Notes under the pieces: model-generated | The model's database searches: none | The model's input: only the letters and a program-made list of their open reading frames with translations | What the model was told of the DNA's origin: nothing | Shown: one piece after another, positions 56,120 to 64,000 of the stretch | How the letters are laid out: every line of letters begins with the position of its first letter | Numbering within the stretch: position 1 is the stretch's first letter | Assembly: GCF_007096355.1 (NCBI RefSeq) | Contig: NZ_VKDF01000001.1 | Coordinates: forward strand, 524,871-588,870 | Length of the DNA: 64,000 bases | From: Paracoccus sp. M683 | GTDB lineage: Bacteria; Pseudomonadota; Alphaproteobacteria; Rhodobacterales; Rhodobacteraceae | Direction: 5' to 3' | Translations under genes and position numbers: made by a program

Positions 56120-56920
56120 TCAGCCGATGCGGCCAGAGATATAGGATTCCGTGCGCGGGTCCTGCGGCCGGGTGAAGATGTCGTCGGTATCGCCATATTC
56201 GACCAGATTGCCCAGATGGAAGAAGGCGGTCTTCTGGCTGACGCGGGCGGCCTGTTGCATCGAATGGGTCACGATCACCACCGAGAATTGGGTTTTCAGC
56301 TGGTCGATCAATTCCTCGACCTGGCCGGTGGCGATCGGATCCAGCGCCGAGCAGGGTTCGTCCATCAGCAGCACCTCGGGCTGGGTGGCCACGGCGCGGG
56401 CGATACACAGCCGCTGTTGCTGGCCGCCCGACAGACCGGTCCCCGGCTCGGACAGCCGGTCCTTGACCTCGTTCCACAATGCCGCGCCGCGCAGGGATTT
56501 CTCGACAATAGCGTCCAGATCGGCGCGGTTGCGGGCAAGGCCGTGGATGCGGGGGCCGTATGCCACATTGTCATAGATCGACTTGGGGAAGGGGTTCGGC
56601 TTCTGGAACACCATGCCGACCTTGGCGCGCAGCTGCACCGGATCAACGCGGCGGTCATAGACATCCTCGCCATCCAGCGCGATGCGACCCTCGACCCGGC
56701 AGATGTCGATGGTGTCGTTCATCCGGTTGATGCAGCGCAGGAAGGTCGACTTGCCGCAACCCGAAGGCCCGATGAAGGCGGTGACGGTATTGGCCAGAAT
56801 ATCGACATTCACATCCTTGATGGCATGCTTGTCGCCATACCAGACCTGCACATCGCGGGCGGTAATCTTGATCGTTTCTTCAGCCACGGCTTTCTCCGCC
56901 AGTCGCATGGTGTTCATCAT
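56120..56920 (-). CDS. pstB: Phosphate ABC transporter ATPase PstB
   Basis: About 266 residues; ATG at 56920 sits 5 bases after GGAG, while the GTG at 56926 overlaps that site. Walker A '[19 protein letters not shown]', signature '[14 protein letters not shown]' and Walker B '[13 protein letters not shown]' are complete. Energises PstCA phosphate import. Confidence 0.95.
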   Translation of the reverse strand: MMNTMRLAEKAVAEETIKITARDVQVWYGDKHAIKDVNVDILANTVTAFIGPSGCGKSTFLRCINRMNDTIDICRVEGRIALDGEDVYDRRVDPVQLRAKVGMVFQKPNPFPKSIYDNVAYGPRIHGLARNRADLDAIVEKSLRGAALWNEVKDRLSEPGTGLSGGQQQRLCIARAVATQPEVLLMDEPCSALDPIATGQVEELIDQLKTQFSVVIVTHSMQQAARVSQKTAFFHLGNLVEYGDTDDIFTRPQDPRTESYISGRIG

Positions 56921-56941
56921 ATTCACTCCTTCGTCCCCTTC

Positions 56942-58309
56942 CTACCAACGACGCTCGAACTTGCGGCGCAGGAAGATCGCCAGCAGGTTCATGCAGAGCA
57001 GGAAGATCAGCAGCACGATGATCGCGCCCGAGGATCGTTCGAAAAAGGCAGGATCGGCACGGGTGGCCCAGTTATAAACCTGTACCGGCAGCGCCGAGGC
57101 GGGATCCATCAGCCCCTCGGGGGGTGCCGAAGGATAGGTCGAGACAAAGGCGACCATCCCGATCAGCAGCAGCGGCGCGGTTTCGCCAAGCGCCTGCGCC
57201 AGCCCGATGATCGTGCCGGTCAGGATGCCGGGCATGGCCAGCGGCAGCACATGGTGAAACACCGTCTGCATCCGGCTTGCGCCCACGCCCAGCGCCGCAT
57301 CGCGGATCGAGGGCGGCACCGCCTTCAGCGCCGCGCGGGTCGAGATGATGATCGTGGGCAGCGTCATCAGCGTCAGCACCAGCCCGCCGACGATGGGCGC
57401 CGAGCGCGGCAGGCCCATGAAGTTGATGAATGCCGCCAGCCCCAGAATGCCGAACACGATCGAGGGCACCGCCGCAAGGTTCGAGATATTCACCTCGATC
57501 AGATCGGTCCATCGGTTCTTGGGCGCAAACTCCTCAAGATAGATCGAGGCAGCAACGCCGATGGGCAGCGCCAGCACCAGCACGATCAGCATCATATACA
57601 GCGATCCCAGCATCGCCACGCCGATCCCTGCCGCTTCGGGGCGGTTGTCGGATGCATCGGGATTGGTGATGAAATCGCTGTTGAACCGGGTAACCAGCGC
57701 GCCTTTCTCTTCCATGGCACGGGCCAGCGCGATCTGCTGGGACGAGGTCTTGGCATCGCGCGCGGCACTTTCATCGGTGACACGGCCCTTGAACATGCCA
57801 TCCACCCGAGACGAGGCCAGCACGGTCGCATCGACCTGCTGCCCGACCAGCGCCGGATCGGCCAGCACCATATTGCGCAATTCCGCCGAGGCCTGGCCCG
57901 AGAAAAAGCCCTTGATGTCGGCTTGGCTCAACCCCTCGATCTGGACAGCATTCGCGGCCATCCAGTCGGTCAGCGCCGCATCCATCAGCTTGCCGTAGGA
58001 CATGGTCAGAACCTTGGCCATTTCGGCGGGATCGCGGTTGCCCTTGGGATCGACCACATCGGCCGAAAGGGTAACGGGGATCGAAACATAGGTCTGCTGG
58101 AACGCGCCAGCCCCGTCGCGGATAACGGTGAACAGCAAAAAGACCAACGCGATCAGGGCGATACAGATCGCGCCGATGCCGTAGGCCTTGAAGCGCGCCT
58201 CGGCCCGGTTGCGGCGGATCGTGGCCTTGTCGGCCACCATCAGCGATCCCTTGCGGGGTGCGGGCGTGGGGGTCGGGATGGCGGCGGGGGTCTGGGTCAG
58301 ATCGGTCAT
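56942..58309 (-). CDS. pstA: Phosphate ABC transporter permease PstA
   Basis: 455 residues, longer than the E. coli protein because of an N-terminal DUF3333-type region with one membrane helix (about 45-65) and a periplasmic part (to about 230), as in other alphaproteobacteria. The C-terminal permease domain has the 'ALGVGASRMQTVFHHVLPLAMPGILTG' EAA loop. ATGA overlap with pstC. Confidence 0.93.
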   Translation of the reverse strand: MTDLTQTPAAIPTPTPAPRKGSLMVADKATIRRNRAEARFKAYGIGAICIALIALVFLLFTVIRDGAGAFQQTYVSIPVTLSADVVDPKGNRDPAEMAKVLTMSYGKLMDAALTDWMAANAVQIEGLSQADIKGFFSGQASAELRNMVLADPALVGQQVDATVLASSRVDGMFKGRVTDESAARDAKTSSQQIALARAMEEKGALVTRFNSDFITNPDASDNRPEAAGIGVAMLGSLYMMLIVLVLALPIGVAASIYLEEFAPKNRWTDLIEVNISNLAAVPSIVFGILGLAAFINFMGLPRSAPIVGGLVLTLMTLPTIIISTRAALKAVPPSIRDAALGVGASRMQTVFHHVLPLAMPGILTGTIIGLAQALGETAPLLLIGMVAFVSTYPSAPPEGLMDPASALPVQVYNWATRADPAFFERSSGAIIVLLIFLLCMNLLAIFLRRKFERRW

Positions 58310-59493
58310 TCGTACTGCTCGCGATATTTGCGCACGATATAAAGCGCGAGAACATTCAGCCCCAGCGTCAGGACGAACAGAGTCAGGCCAAGGGCAAAGG
58401 CCACCAGCGTCTCGGGGCTGGCAAAGTCGTTGTCGCCGGTCAGCTGCGACACGATCCGGGTGGTGATCGTGGTCATCGCCTCGAAAGGGTTGCCGCTGAT
58501 CTGGGCCATGGCGCCGGCGCCAAGCACGACGATCATCGTCTCGCCGATGGCGCGACTGGCGGCCAGAAGGATGGCGCCGACGATGCCCGGCAGGGCGGCA
58601 GGCAGCACCACCTTGGTGATGGTCTCGGAATGGGTCGAGCCCAGCCCAAGGCTGCCATCGCGCAGCGATTGCGGCACGGCGTTGATGATGTCATCGGAAA
58701 GCGAGCTGACAAAGGGGATCAGCATGATTCCCATGACCAGCCCCGCCGTCATCACGGACGACGCCCCCTCGCCCAGCCCGGTCGGCTGCGCGATCCAGTC
58801 GCGCAGCAGCGGACCCACGGTGACCAGCGCGAACAGGCCATAGACGATGGTGGGGATGCCGGCCAGGATCTCGATCGCGGGCTTGACCAGACCGCGAATG
58901 CGGGGTGCGGCATATTCCGACATATAGATCGCCGCGAACAGCCCGATGGGAACAGCCACCAGCAGCGCGATCAGGCTGATATACAGCGTCCCCCACAGCA
59001 GTGGCAGAACGCCCAGTGAGGAATTGCCCTGAAAGGCGGGCGTCCATTCCAACCCGAAGAAGAAGCTTTGCCAGGGATACAGCCGGAAAAAGCTGATGGA
59101 TTCGAAAACCAGCGACAGCACGATGCCGATCGTGGTCAGGATGGCGATGGTCGAGGATAGGATCAGCAACCCCCGAATGACCTGTTCAACGGCATTGCGG
59201 GCGCGAAAGGCCCGGCTGATGTGCGCCAGCGCAAAGCCCATGCCGGCCACCGCAATCACCAGGGTGGCGGGCGCAAGGCGCAGCGCGCTTTCATTGTCGA
59301 TCAAAAGCCAGCAGATCAGCGCCAGCAGCGCCGGCACGGCGGTCACCAGCGCAACGTGCCAGCCGTAATAGATCGGCCGGGAATGCAGCTTGCGGTGATC
59401 GTCGCCGGCCGAAGCCAGGGCGCGGCGCTGTCCAAGGACAAACCCCAGCGCGCCCAGCGCCAGAACGATCAGAACGGTCCAGAATATCGGCAT
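58306..59493 (-). CDS. pstC: Phosphate ABC transporter permease PstC
   Basis: 395 residues with an N-terminal three-helix extension (about 1-95) before the six-helix core. EAA loop 'SLGLGSTHSETITKVVLPAALPGIVGAIL' near residue 290. The 80-base gap to pstS contains a GC-rich hairpin. Confidence 0.93.
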   Translation of the reverse strand: MPIFWTVLIVLALGALGFVLGQRRALASAGDDHRKLHSRPIYYGWHVALVTAVPALLALICWLLIDNESALRLAPATLVIAVAGMGFALAHISRAFRARNAVEQVIRGLLILSSTIAILTTIGIVLSLVFESISFFRLYPWQSFFFGLEWTPAFQGNSSLGVLPLLWGTLYISLIALLVAVPIGLFAAIYMSEYAAPRIRGLVKPAIEILAGIPTIVYGLFALVTVGPLLRDWIAQPTGLGEGASSVMTAGLVMGIMLIPFVSSLSDDIINAVPQSLRDGSLGLGSTHSETITKVVLPAALPGIVGAILLAASRAIGETMIVVLGAGAMAQISGNPFEAMTTITTRIVSQLTGDNDFASPETLVAFALGLTLFVLTLGLNVLALYIVRKYREQYE

Positions 59494-59534
59494 GTCGGCC
59501 TTCGCTTGGCTGGTTCTGCATATCGGAAAAGGAT

Positions 59535-59565
59535 GGCGGGCGGGACCGTCACGACCCCACCCGCC
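59535..59565 (-). terminator. Hairpin between pstS and pstC
   Basis: On the minus strand GGCGGGTGGG pairs with CCCGCCCGCC with one internal mismatch; about 8 bases after the pstS stop, no T run. Probably a stabilising or attenuating element that lets pstS exceed pstC. Confidence 0.5.
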
Positions 59566-59572
59566 TGAACGG

Positions 59573-60604
59573 TCAGGGCAGGGTCACTTCATCGGCAACG
59601 GCCTGCTGGACGGTGGCCAGTTCCGGGTCCGACACCAGACCATATTCGGCCAGCGGGCCATCGGGACCAGCAACCTCGTCGGCCACGAAGAACTCGGCAA
59701 ATTCCTTCAGGCCGGGGATCACGCCGAAATGGTCTTTCTTGACATAGAAGAACAGCGGCCGCGAAACCGGATATTCACCCGAGGCGATGCTTTCGGTCGA
59801 GGGCACGACCCCCGACATCGTCGCCACTTTCAGCTTGCTGGTGTTGTTTTCATAGAAGGCCAGGCCAAAGATGCCGATGCCGTTCTTGTCCGAATCCACG
59901 CGGGTCAGCGTTTCGTTATAGTCGCCGTCGATATCGACCGACTTGCCGTCGGTGCGGATCGCCAGGCACAGTTCCTCGGCCTTGTCCTCGTCACCGCCAT
60001 TGGCGGCGGCAAAGGCCTCCATCGCGCCCGATTCCTCGCAGCCGGCCAGAATGACCTTTTCCTCGAACACTTCGCGGGTGCCGTGCTTGGTGCCCGGAAT
60101 GAAGGCCAGGATCGGCTGTGCGGGCAGATCGGGGTTCACCTCGTTCCAGCTGGTCGTGCTGTTGGCGACGACCTGACCGTCGACGACCTGATTGGCGCCC
60201 AGCGCCTTGAACCAGTCGACCGGGGTAAAGGTGAAATCGGGGCCGTTGATGTCGCTGGCAAAGACGATCCCGTCATAGCCGATGCGAACCTCGATGATAT
60301 TGGCCACGCCATTGGCCTTGCAGGTCTCGATCTCGGCCGGCTTGATCGGGCGGCTGGCATTGGCCACGTCGATGGTGTTCTCGCCCACGCCTTCGCAGAA
60401 CTGCTTCAGCCCGGCCGAGGAACCGCCACCTTCGACCACGGGGGCAGCCATGCCGGTGTTTTCGGCGAATGCTTCGGCCACGATGGTCGCATAGGGCAGC
60501 ACGGTCGAGGAACCGGCGACCTGAACGTGGTCGCGCGCGGCAGCAACGCCAGCCGAGGCAGCGATCAGCGCGACCGACGAGATGGCGAGTTTGACGGGTT
60601 TCAT
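59573..60604 (-). CDS. pstS: Phosphate ABC transporter substrate-binding protein PstS
   Basis: 343 residues with Sec signal peptide 'MKPVKLAISSVALIAASAGVAAA'. Phosphate-binding motifs 'VAGSSTVLPYATIVAEAF' and 'VEGGGSSAGLKQFCEG' near residues 30-70, 'TTSWNEVNP' near 150 and 'PGTKHGTREVF' near 170. First gene of pstSCAB-phoU-phoB, 58 bases after the start-proximal Pho box region. Confidence 0.95.
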   Translation of the reverse strand: MKPVKLAISSVALIAASAGVAAARDHVQVAGSSTVLPYATIVAEAFAENTGMAAPVVEGGGSSAGLKQFCEGVGENTIDVANASRPIKPAEIETCKANGVANIIEVRIGYDGIVFASDINGPDFTFTPVDWFKALGANQVVDGQVVANSTTSWNEVNPDLPAQPILAFIPGTKHGTREVFEEKVILAGCEESGAMEAFAAANGGDEDKAEELCLAIRTDGKSVDIDGDYNETLTRVDSDKNGIGIFGLAFYENNTSKLKVATMSGVVPSTESIASGEYPVSRPLFFYVKKDHFGVIPGLKEFAEFFVADEVAGPDGPLAEYGLVSDPELATVQQAVADEVTLP

Positions 60605-60661
60605 GGATCTCTCCTGATGTATTCTGGGGGCCAGAATCGGCCTGTCCGTGACCTATTCGTC

Positions 60662-60705
60662 CGCCGTGACGCTTATGCGAATGTTGCGTGACATTTTCAT
60701 GACAA
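60662..60705 (-). promoter_or_regulatory. Tandem Pho box (PhoB site) of the pst operon
   Basis: Read on the minus strand from 60705 there are four 11-base units: TTGTCATGAAA, ATGTCACGCAA, CATTCGCATAA, GCGTCACGGCG. Units 1, 2 and 4 keep the GTCA core of Pho boxes; the first pair (60705-60688) fits the 7-4-7 consensus best. About 85-100 bases before the pstS start. Confidence 0.75.
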
Positions 60706-60785
60706 TCGCTGCACTGCGGCAAAGGCCCCTCGGCTGCTGTCCGAACCGGATCGTTGAATTTGACGACTCGGTTCGGCAGGGTGTA

Positions 60786-60800
60786 GAACAAATAAAGAAC
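60786..60800 (+). promoter_or_regulatory. LexA (SOS) box upstream of imuA
   Basis: GAAC-N7-GAAC at 60786-60800 is the reverse complement of the GTTC-N7-GTTC alphaproteobacterial LexA site. It ends 19 bases before the imuA start, so LexA would block the promoter until DNA damage. Confidence 0.85.
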
Positions 60801-60819
60801 ATTCGAATCTGCAAAATGC

Positions 60820-61476
60820 ATGGCCATCCTGTCCTTCCCCGCCGTCAACGCCCCGCCCGCCCCGATTCCGGCGGCGCCTGCGCTGTCGGAAATTTTCCTG
60901 CCTCCGGTGCTGGATGCGGGCGGGATGGGCTTTCTGATGGCGCAATTGACGCAAGTCGCGGGGCCGGTCCTCTGGGTGCAGGATCGCCAGACCCGGCGCG
61001 AATCGGGGGCGCCCTATCTGCCGGGCCTTGGCGGGCAATCGCTGCTGCTGGTCGAGCTTTCGCGCCCCGCCGATGTGCTGATGGCGCTGGAGGACGGGCT
61101 GCGCTGCCCCGCCCTTTCCGCCGTGGTGGGCGAGATCTGGGGCGATCCGGCGGTGCTGGATTTCACCGCCACCCGCCGTCTGGCCGTCCGCAGCGAGGCC
61201 GCGGGGATACCCTGCTGGCTGCTGCGCCGGGGCGCGCATCCCAATGCCAGCGCCGCGCGGAACCGGCTGCGGATCGGCACCCTGCCTTCTGCTGCCGATC
61301 CCGACGACCCGGCATCCCCCGGCGATCCGCGCTGGCAGGTGGAACTGTTTCGTTGCCGCGCCGCACCCCCCGGCACCTGGGCGGTGCGACATGAGCGCGC
61401 GTCGGATCGTCTCGATTTCGCTGACCTCGCTGGCGATCGAGCATTGGTTGAAACAAAACCCGGACTGGCCGGATGA
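60820..61476 (+). CDS. imuA: SOS mutasome protein ImuA
   Basis: 218 residues. RecA-like truncated fold: 'GMGFLMAQLTQVAGPVLWVQDRQTRRE' near the N terminus, 'LLLVELSRPADVLMALEDGLRCPALSAVVGEIWG' in the middle. Acts with ImuB and DnaE2 in damage-induced mutagenesis. Behind a LexA box. Its 3' end overlaps imuB by 86 bases. Confidence 0.88.
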   Translation: MAILSFPAVNAPPAPIPAAPALSEIFLPPVLDAGGMGFLMAQLTQVAGPVLWVQDRQTRRESGAPYLPGLGGQSLLLVELSRPADVLMALEDGLRCPALSAVVGEIWGDPAVLDFTATRRLAVRSEAAGIPCWLLRRGAHPNASAARNRLRIGTLPSAADPDDPASPGDPRWQVELFRCRAAPPGTWAVRHERASDRLDFADLAGDRALVETKPGLAG

Positions 61477-62899
61477 CCTGCCCCTTGCGCTGGCCACCGA
61501 GGGCACGCATGGGCCGGTGATCCATGACGTGAACCGCGCCGCCCGGCTGGCGGGGGTCACGCGGGGCGCGCGGGCGACCGATATGCGGGCGCTGTGCCCA
61601 AGCCTGCGGATCGAGGATGCCATGCCCGATGCCGACCGCGCCGCGCTGGACCGGCTGGTTTTCTGGGCGCGGCGTTGGGGGCCGTTCTCGGCCCGCGATG
61701 GCGATGACGGGCTGGTGCTGGATACGACCGGGGCCGACCACCTGTTCGGCGGCGAGGCCGCGATGCTGGCCGATATGCAGGCGCGCTTTGCGCTGGCCGG
61801 GCTGACCGCGCGGCTGGCCGTGGCGCCGAACTGGGGCGCGGCATGGGCCTTGGCGCGCTTTGGCCCGGAACGCGCGATCAGCCATGACGGCGCCGATCTG
61901 CTGCCCTTGCCGGTGGCGGCGCTGCGGCTGTCGGATGATACGTTGCTGCTGCTGCGCCGTCTGGGGCTGAAGCGCATCGGCGATCTGGCGGCGATCCCGC
62001 GCCTGTCGCTGACCCGCCGCTTTCACCGCGCGCCCGCCGGGGATAACCCGCTGATCCGGCTGGATCAGGCAATGGGGCGGCAGGCCGAACCCGTTTCGGC
62101 CAAGGACGCGCCCGAGGTGATCCAGTCCCGCGCCGCGCTGGCCGAGCCGGTACAGGACCCGACCGACTGGCTGCCCGGCCTGACCGCTGATCTGTGTGAC
62201 CAGATGGCCGCCCGCGATCTGGGCTGTCGGCGGCTGATCCTGTCGGTCTTTCGCGTCGATGGCGAGCGGCGCGATATCACCGTCGCCACCGCCGCCCCGT
62301 CACGCGAGGCCGCGCATCTGCTGCGTCTTTTCGATGGCCGGCTGGACCGGCTGGACCCCGACTATGGCTTTGACCTGATCACCCTGACGGCGCGCGCGGT
62401 CGAGCCTTTGGCCGCCGCCCAGCCCGGCCTCGATGGCCGCGTGGACGAGGCTCTGCACCTGTCGCGGCTGATCGACCGGCTGTCCTCGCGCTTTGGCGCG
62501 GGCGCGATCAGCCGCCCCGCGCTGGCCGCCCATCACATCCCCGAACGCGCGCAGACGGGTGGCGCGCTGATCGAGGCCGAGGCCCCGCCGCCGCCCGACA
62601 TGCCCACTCGTCCCATCCGCCTGCTGACCCCGCCCGAGGAAATCCGCGTCCTCTATGCCATCCCCGAGGGTCCGCCCGCGCAATTCATCTGGCGACGACA
62701 GACGCTGCGGGTGGCGCGCTATGCCGGGCCGGAACGGATCGCGCCGGAATGGTGGCACGACCGGCCCGGCACGCGGCTGCGCGACTATTTCCGCATCGAG
62801 GACGCGCAGGGGCGGCGGCTGTGGATTTTCCGCGAGGGACTGGCGCATGACGGGCGCGGCGGGCCTCCGCGCTGGTTCCTGCATGGGGTATTCGCCTGA
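61391..62899 (+). CDS. imuB: Y-family polymerase-like protein ImuB
   Basis: 502 residues. Y-family fold, but the acidic catalytic motif is gone: the N terminus is 'IVSISLTSLAIEHWL' where active enzymes have DxD. ImuB thus serves as an adaptor linking DnaE2 to the beta clamp. Later 'TTGADHLFGGEAAMLADMQ' and 'LGLKRIGDLAAIPR' (helix-hairpin-helix) fit. ATG at 61391 is the start expected by family alignment. The stop TGA overlaps the dnaE2 ATG. Confidence 0.92.
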   Translation: MSARRIVSISLTSLAIEHWLKQNPDWPDDLPLALATEGTHGPVIHDVNRAARLAGVTRGARATDMRALCPSLRIEDAMPDADRAALDRLVFWARRWGPFSARDGDDGLVLDTTGADHLFGGEAAMLADMQARFALAGLTARLAVAPNWGAAWALARFGPERAISHDGADLLPLPVAALRLSDDTLLLLRRLGLKRIGDLAAIPRLSLTRRFHRAPAGDNPLIRLDQAMGRQAEPVSAKDAPEVIQSRAALAEPVQDPTDWLPGLTADLCDQMAARDLGCRRLILSVFRVDGERRDITVATAAPSREAAHLLRLFDGRLDRLDPDYGFDLITLTARAVEPLAAAQPGLDGRVDEALHLSRLIDRLSSRFGAGAISRPALAAHHIPERAQTGGALIEAEAPPPPDMPTRPIRLLTPPEEIRVLYAIPEGPPAQFIWRRQTLRVARYAGPERIAPEWWHDRPGTRLRDYFRIEDAQGRRLWIFREGLAHDGRGGPPRWFLHGVFA

Positions 62900-64000
62900 T
62901 GCCCGATAATGAACGCCCGCGTCCGCGCCTGATCCTTGGCGATGACCTGCCCGCCAATCCCCGCGCCGATTTCGTCGAACTGGGCGTGACCAGCGCCTTT
63001 TCCTTCCTGCATGGCGCGAGCCAAGCGGATGAGCTGGTGCTGGCCGCCCATGCACAGGGCCATGACGCCATCGGCATAGCTGACCAGAACAGCCTTGCCG
63101 GGGTGGTGCGGCTGCATGTGGCGGCGAAAAAGGCGCGGATGCGGCCGGTGATCGGGGCGCGGATCGTGCTGGCGGATGGCACGGGGTTTCTGGCCTATCC
63201 GACCGACCGCGCGGCCTATGGCCGGTTGTCGACGCTGATTTCCAAGGGTCGGATGGCCGATCTGGCGGGCAACTGGCAGGCGAAGGGGGCCTGCGACCTC
63301 AGCCTTGACGATCTGGCCGCCCATGCCGAGGGGCTGCAATTGATCTGGCTGCCGGGACCGGATTTATCGGTGCTGCCCGGCCTTGCGGCGCGGCTGCCGG
63401 GGTTGCGCCATGTCGCGGCAAGCTGGCTGTATCGCGGCGATGACCGGGCGCGGATCAACCGGCTGGACCGGGCGGCGCGGGCGGCTGGCCTGTCGATCAT
63501 GGCCACCAATGACGTACATTACCACGCCCCCGACCGCCGCCCGCTTCAGGACATCATGACCTGCATCCGCGAAAAGACCACCATCGCCCGCGCCGGTTTC
63601 CTGCTGCATGCCAATGCCGAGCGGCACCTGAAATCCCCTGCCCAGATGGCCGAGCTGTTCGCCGAATGGCCCCATGCCATCCGCGCCACGCGCGAGATCG
63701 CCGATGCCTGCGCCTTCTCGCTGGAGGACCTGCGTTATGAATACCCGAACGAGGCCGTGCCCCATGGCCGGACCGCCGATGCGCATCTGGCGGCGCTGAC
63801 ATGGCAGGGCGCGGCCCGGCGCTATCCCGAGGGTGTGCCGGGCGCGGTGCGGGCGACGCTGGAAAAGGAACTGGCGCTGATCGCCAAGAAGAAGATCGCG
63901 CAATATTTCCTGACCATCAACGATATCGTCGGCTTCGCGCGGGGCGAGGGCATCCTGTGCCAAGGCCGGGGCTCGGCGGCCAATAGCGCGGTTTGCTACA
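62899..64000 (+). CDS. dnaE2: Error-prone DNA polymerase DnaE2 (ImuC), N-terminal part
   Basis: Starts at ATG 62899 (overlapping the imuB stop) and is open to the window end: 367 complete codons of an expected about 1100. PHP domain 'ELGVTSAFSFLHGASQADELV' and 'GIADQNSLAGVVRLHVAAKKA' at the N terminus, then the start of the family C polymerase core 'ILCQGRGSAANSAVCY'. Inserts bases opposite lesions during SOS mutagenesis. Cut by the window edge, not broken. Confidence 0.93.
   Translation, partial: MPDNERPRPRLILGDDLPANPRADFVELGVTSAFSFLHGASQADELVLAAHAQGHDAIGIADQNSLAGVVRLHVAAKKARMRPVIGARIVLADGTGFLAYPTDRAAYGRLSTLISKGRMADLAGNWQAKGACDLSLDDLAAHAEGLQLIWLPGPDLSVLPGLAARLPGLRHVAASWLYRGDDRARINRLDRAARAAGLSIMATNDVHYHAPDRRPLQDIMTCIREKTTIARAGFLLHANAERHLKSPAQMAELFAEWPHAIRATREIADACAFSLEDLRYEYPNEAVPHGRTADAHLAALTWQGAARRYPEGVPGAVRATLEKELALIAKKKIAQYFLTINDIVGFARGEGILCQGRGSAANSAVCY

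Overview
This is a GC-rich alphaproteobacterial chromosome segment, most consistent with Rhodobacterales and probably close to Paracoccus. The grounds are the ccoP-ccoGHIS maturation block with an Fnr box, a lone bluB, an ECF sigma/NrsF pair beside a bufferin operon, a GTTC-N7-GTTC type LexA site ahead of imuA-imuB-dnaE2, and a Rhodobacterales-style pst-phoU-phoB operon. The genus is inferred from gene content, not from an rRNA gene. I saw no rRNA, tRNA, CRISPR array, transposase or replication origin.

Layout. 1-4903: end of ccoP, then ccoG, ccoH, ccoI and ccoS (cbb3 oxidase assembly). 5034-8372: carB. 8629-9915: a secreted CAP-domain/RTX protein. 10229-10943: a frameshifted secreted-protein gene. 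11028-22109: housekeeping genes (EamA exporter, HU, AMP nucleosidase, NAD(P)-binding epimerase-like protein, UbiH-like hydroxylase, glutaminase, LolA, MFS transporter, HAD phosphatase, BluB, thioesterase, ornithine cyclodeaminase-like protein).

22173-41910 is the most distinctive region. A ten-gene minus-strand type VI secretion operon (DUF6931-like, fha, tssA, B, C, hcp, tssE, F, G, clpV) converges on a plus-strand operon coding for a secreted protein, a TolQ/ExbB-like channel, two TolR/ExbD-like proteins and a TonB/TolA-like protein with the SxxxH membrane motif. Divergent from that operon lie a DUF1036 protein, a caspase-fold protein without its catalytic His but with a peptidoglycan-binding domain, and a degenerate LytM domain fused to a lytic transglycosylase. 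No tssJ, tssK, tssL, tssM, vgrG or PAAR gene is present here, although both flanks of the locus are visible. The proton-driven Tol-like module and cell-wall proteins may therefore be an accessory to, or a substitute for, the usual T6SS membrane complex. That is a hypothesis.

42097-45881: NrsF-type anti-sigma and ECF sigma factor, divergent from a bufferin (bufA1-bufB-bufC-doxX) copper-stress operon; both sides carry the same GTAACA-N16-CGAA promoter. 45857-53660: two divergent TRAP transporters, one linked to an amidase. 53859-54542: a single AT-richer orphan gene with a caspase-like His-Gly/Cys pattern. 54669-60604: phoB, phoU, pstB, A, C, S behind a tandem Pho box. 60820-64000: SOS mutasome imuA-imuB-dnaE2 (the last cut by the window edge) behind a LexA box.
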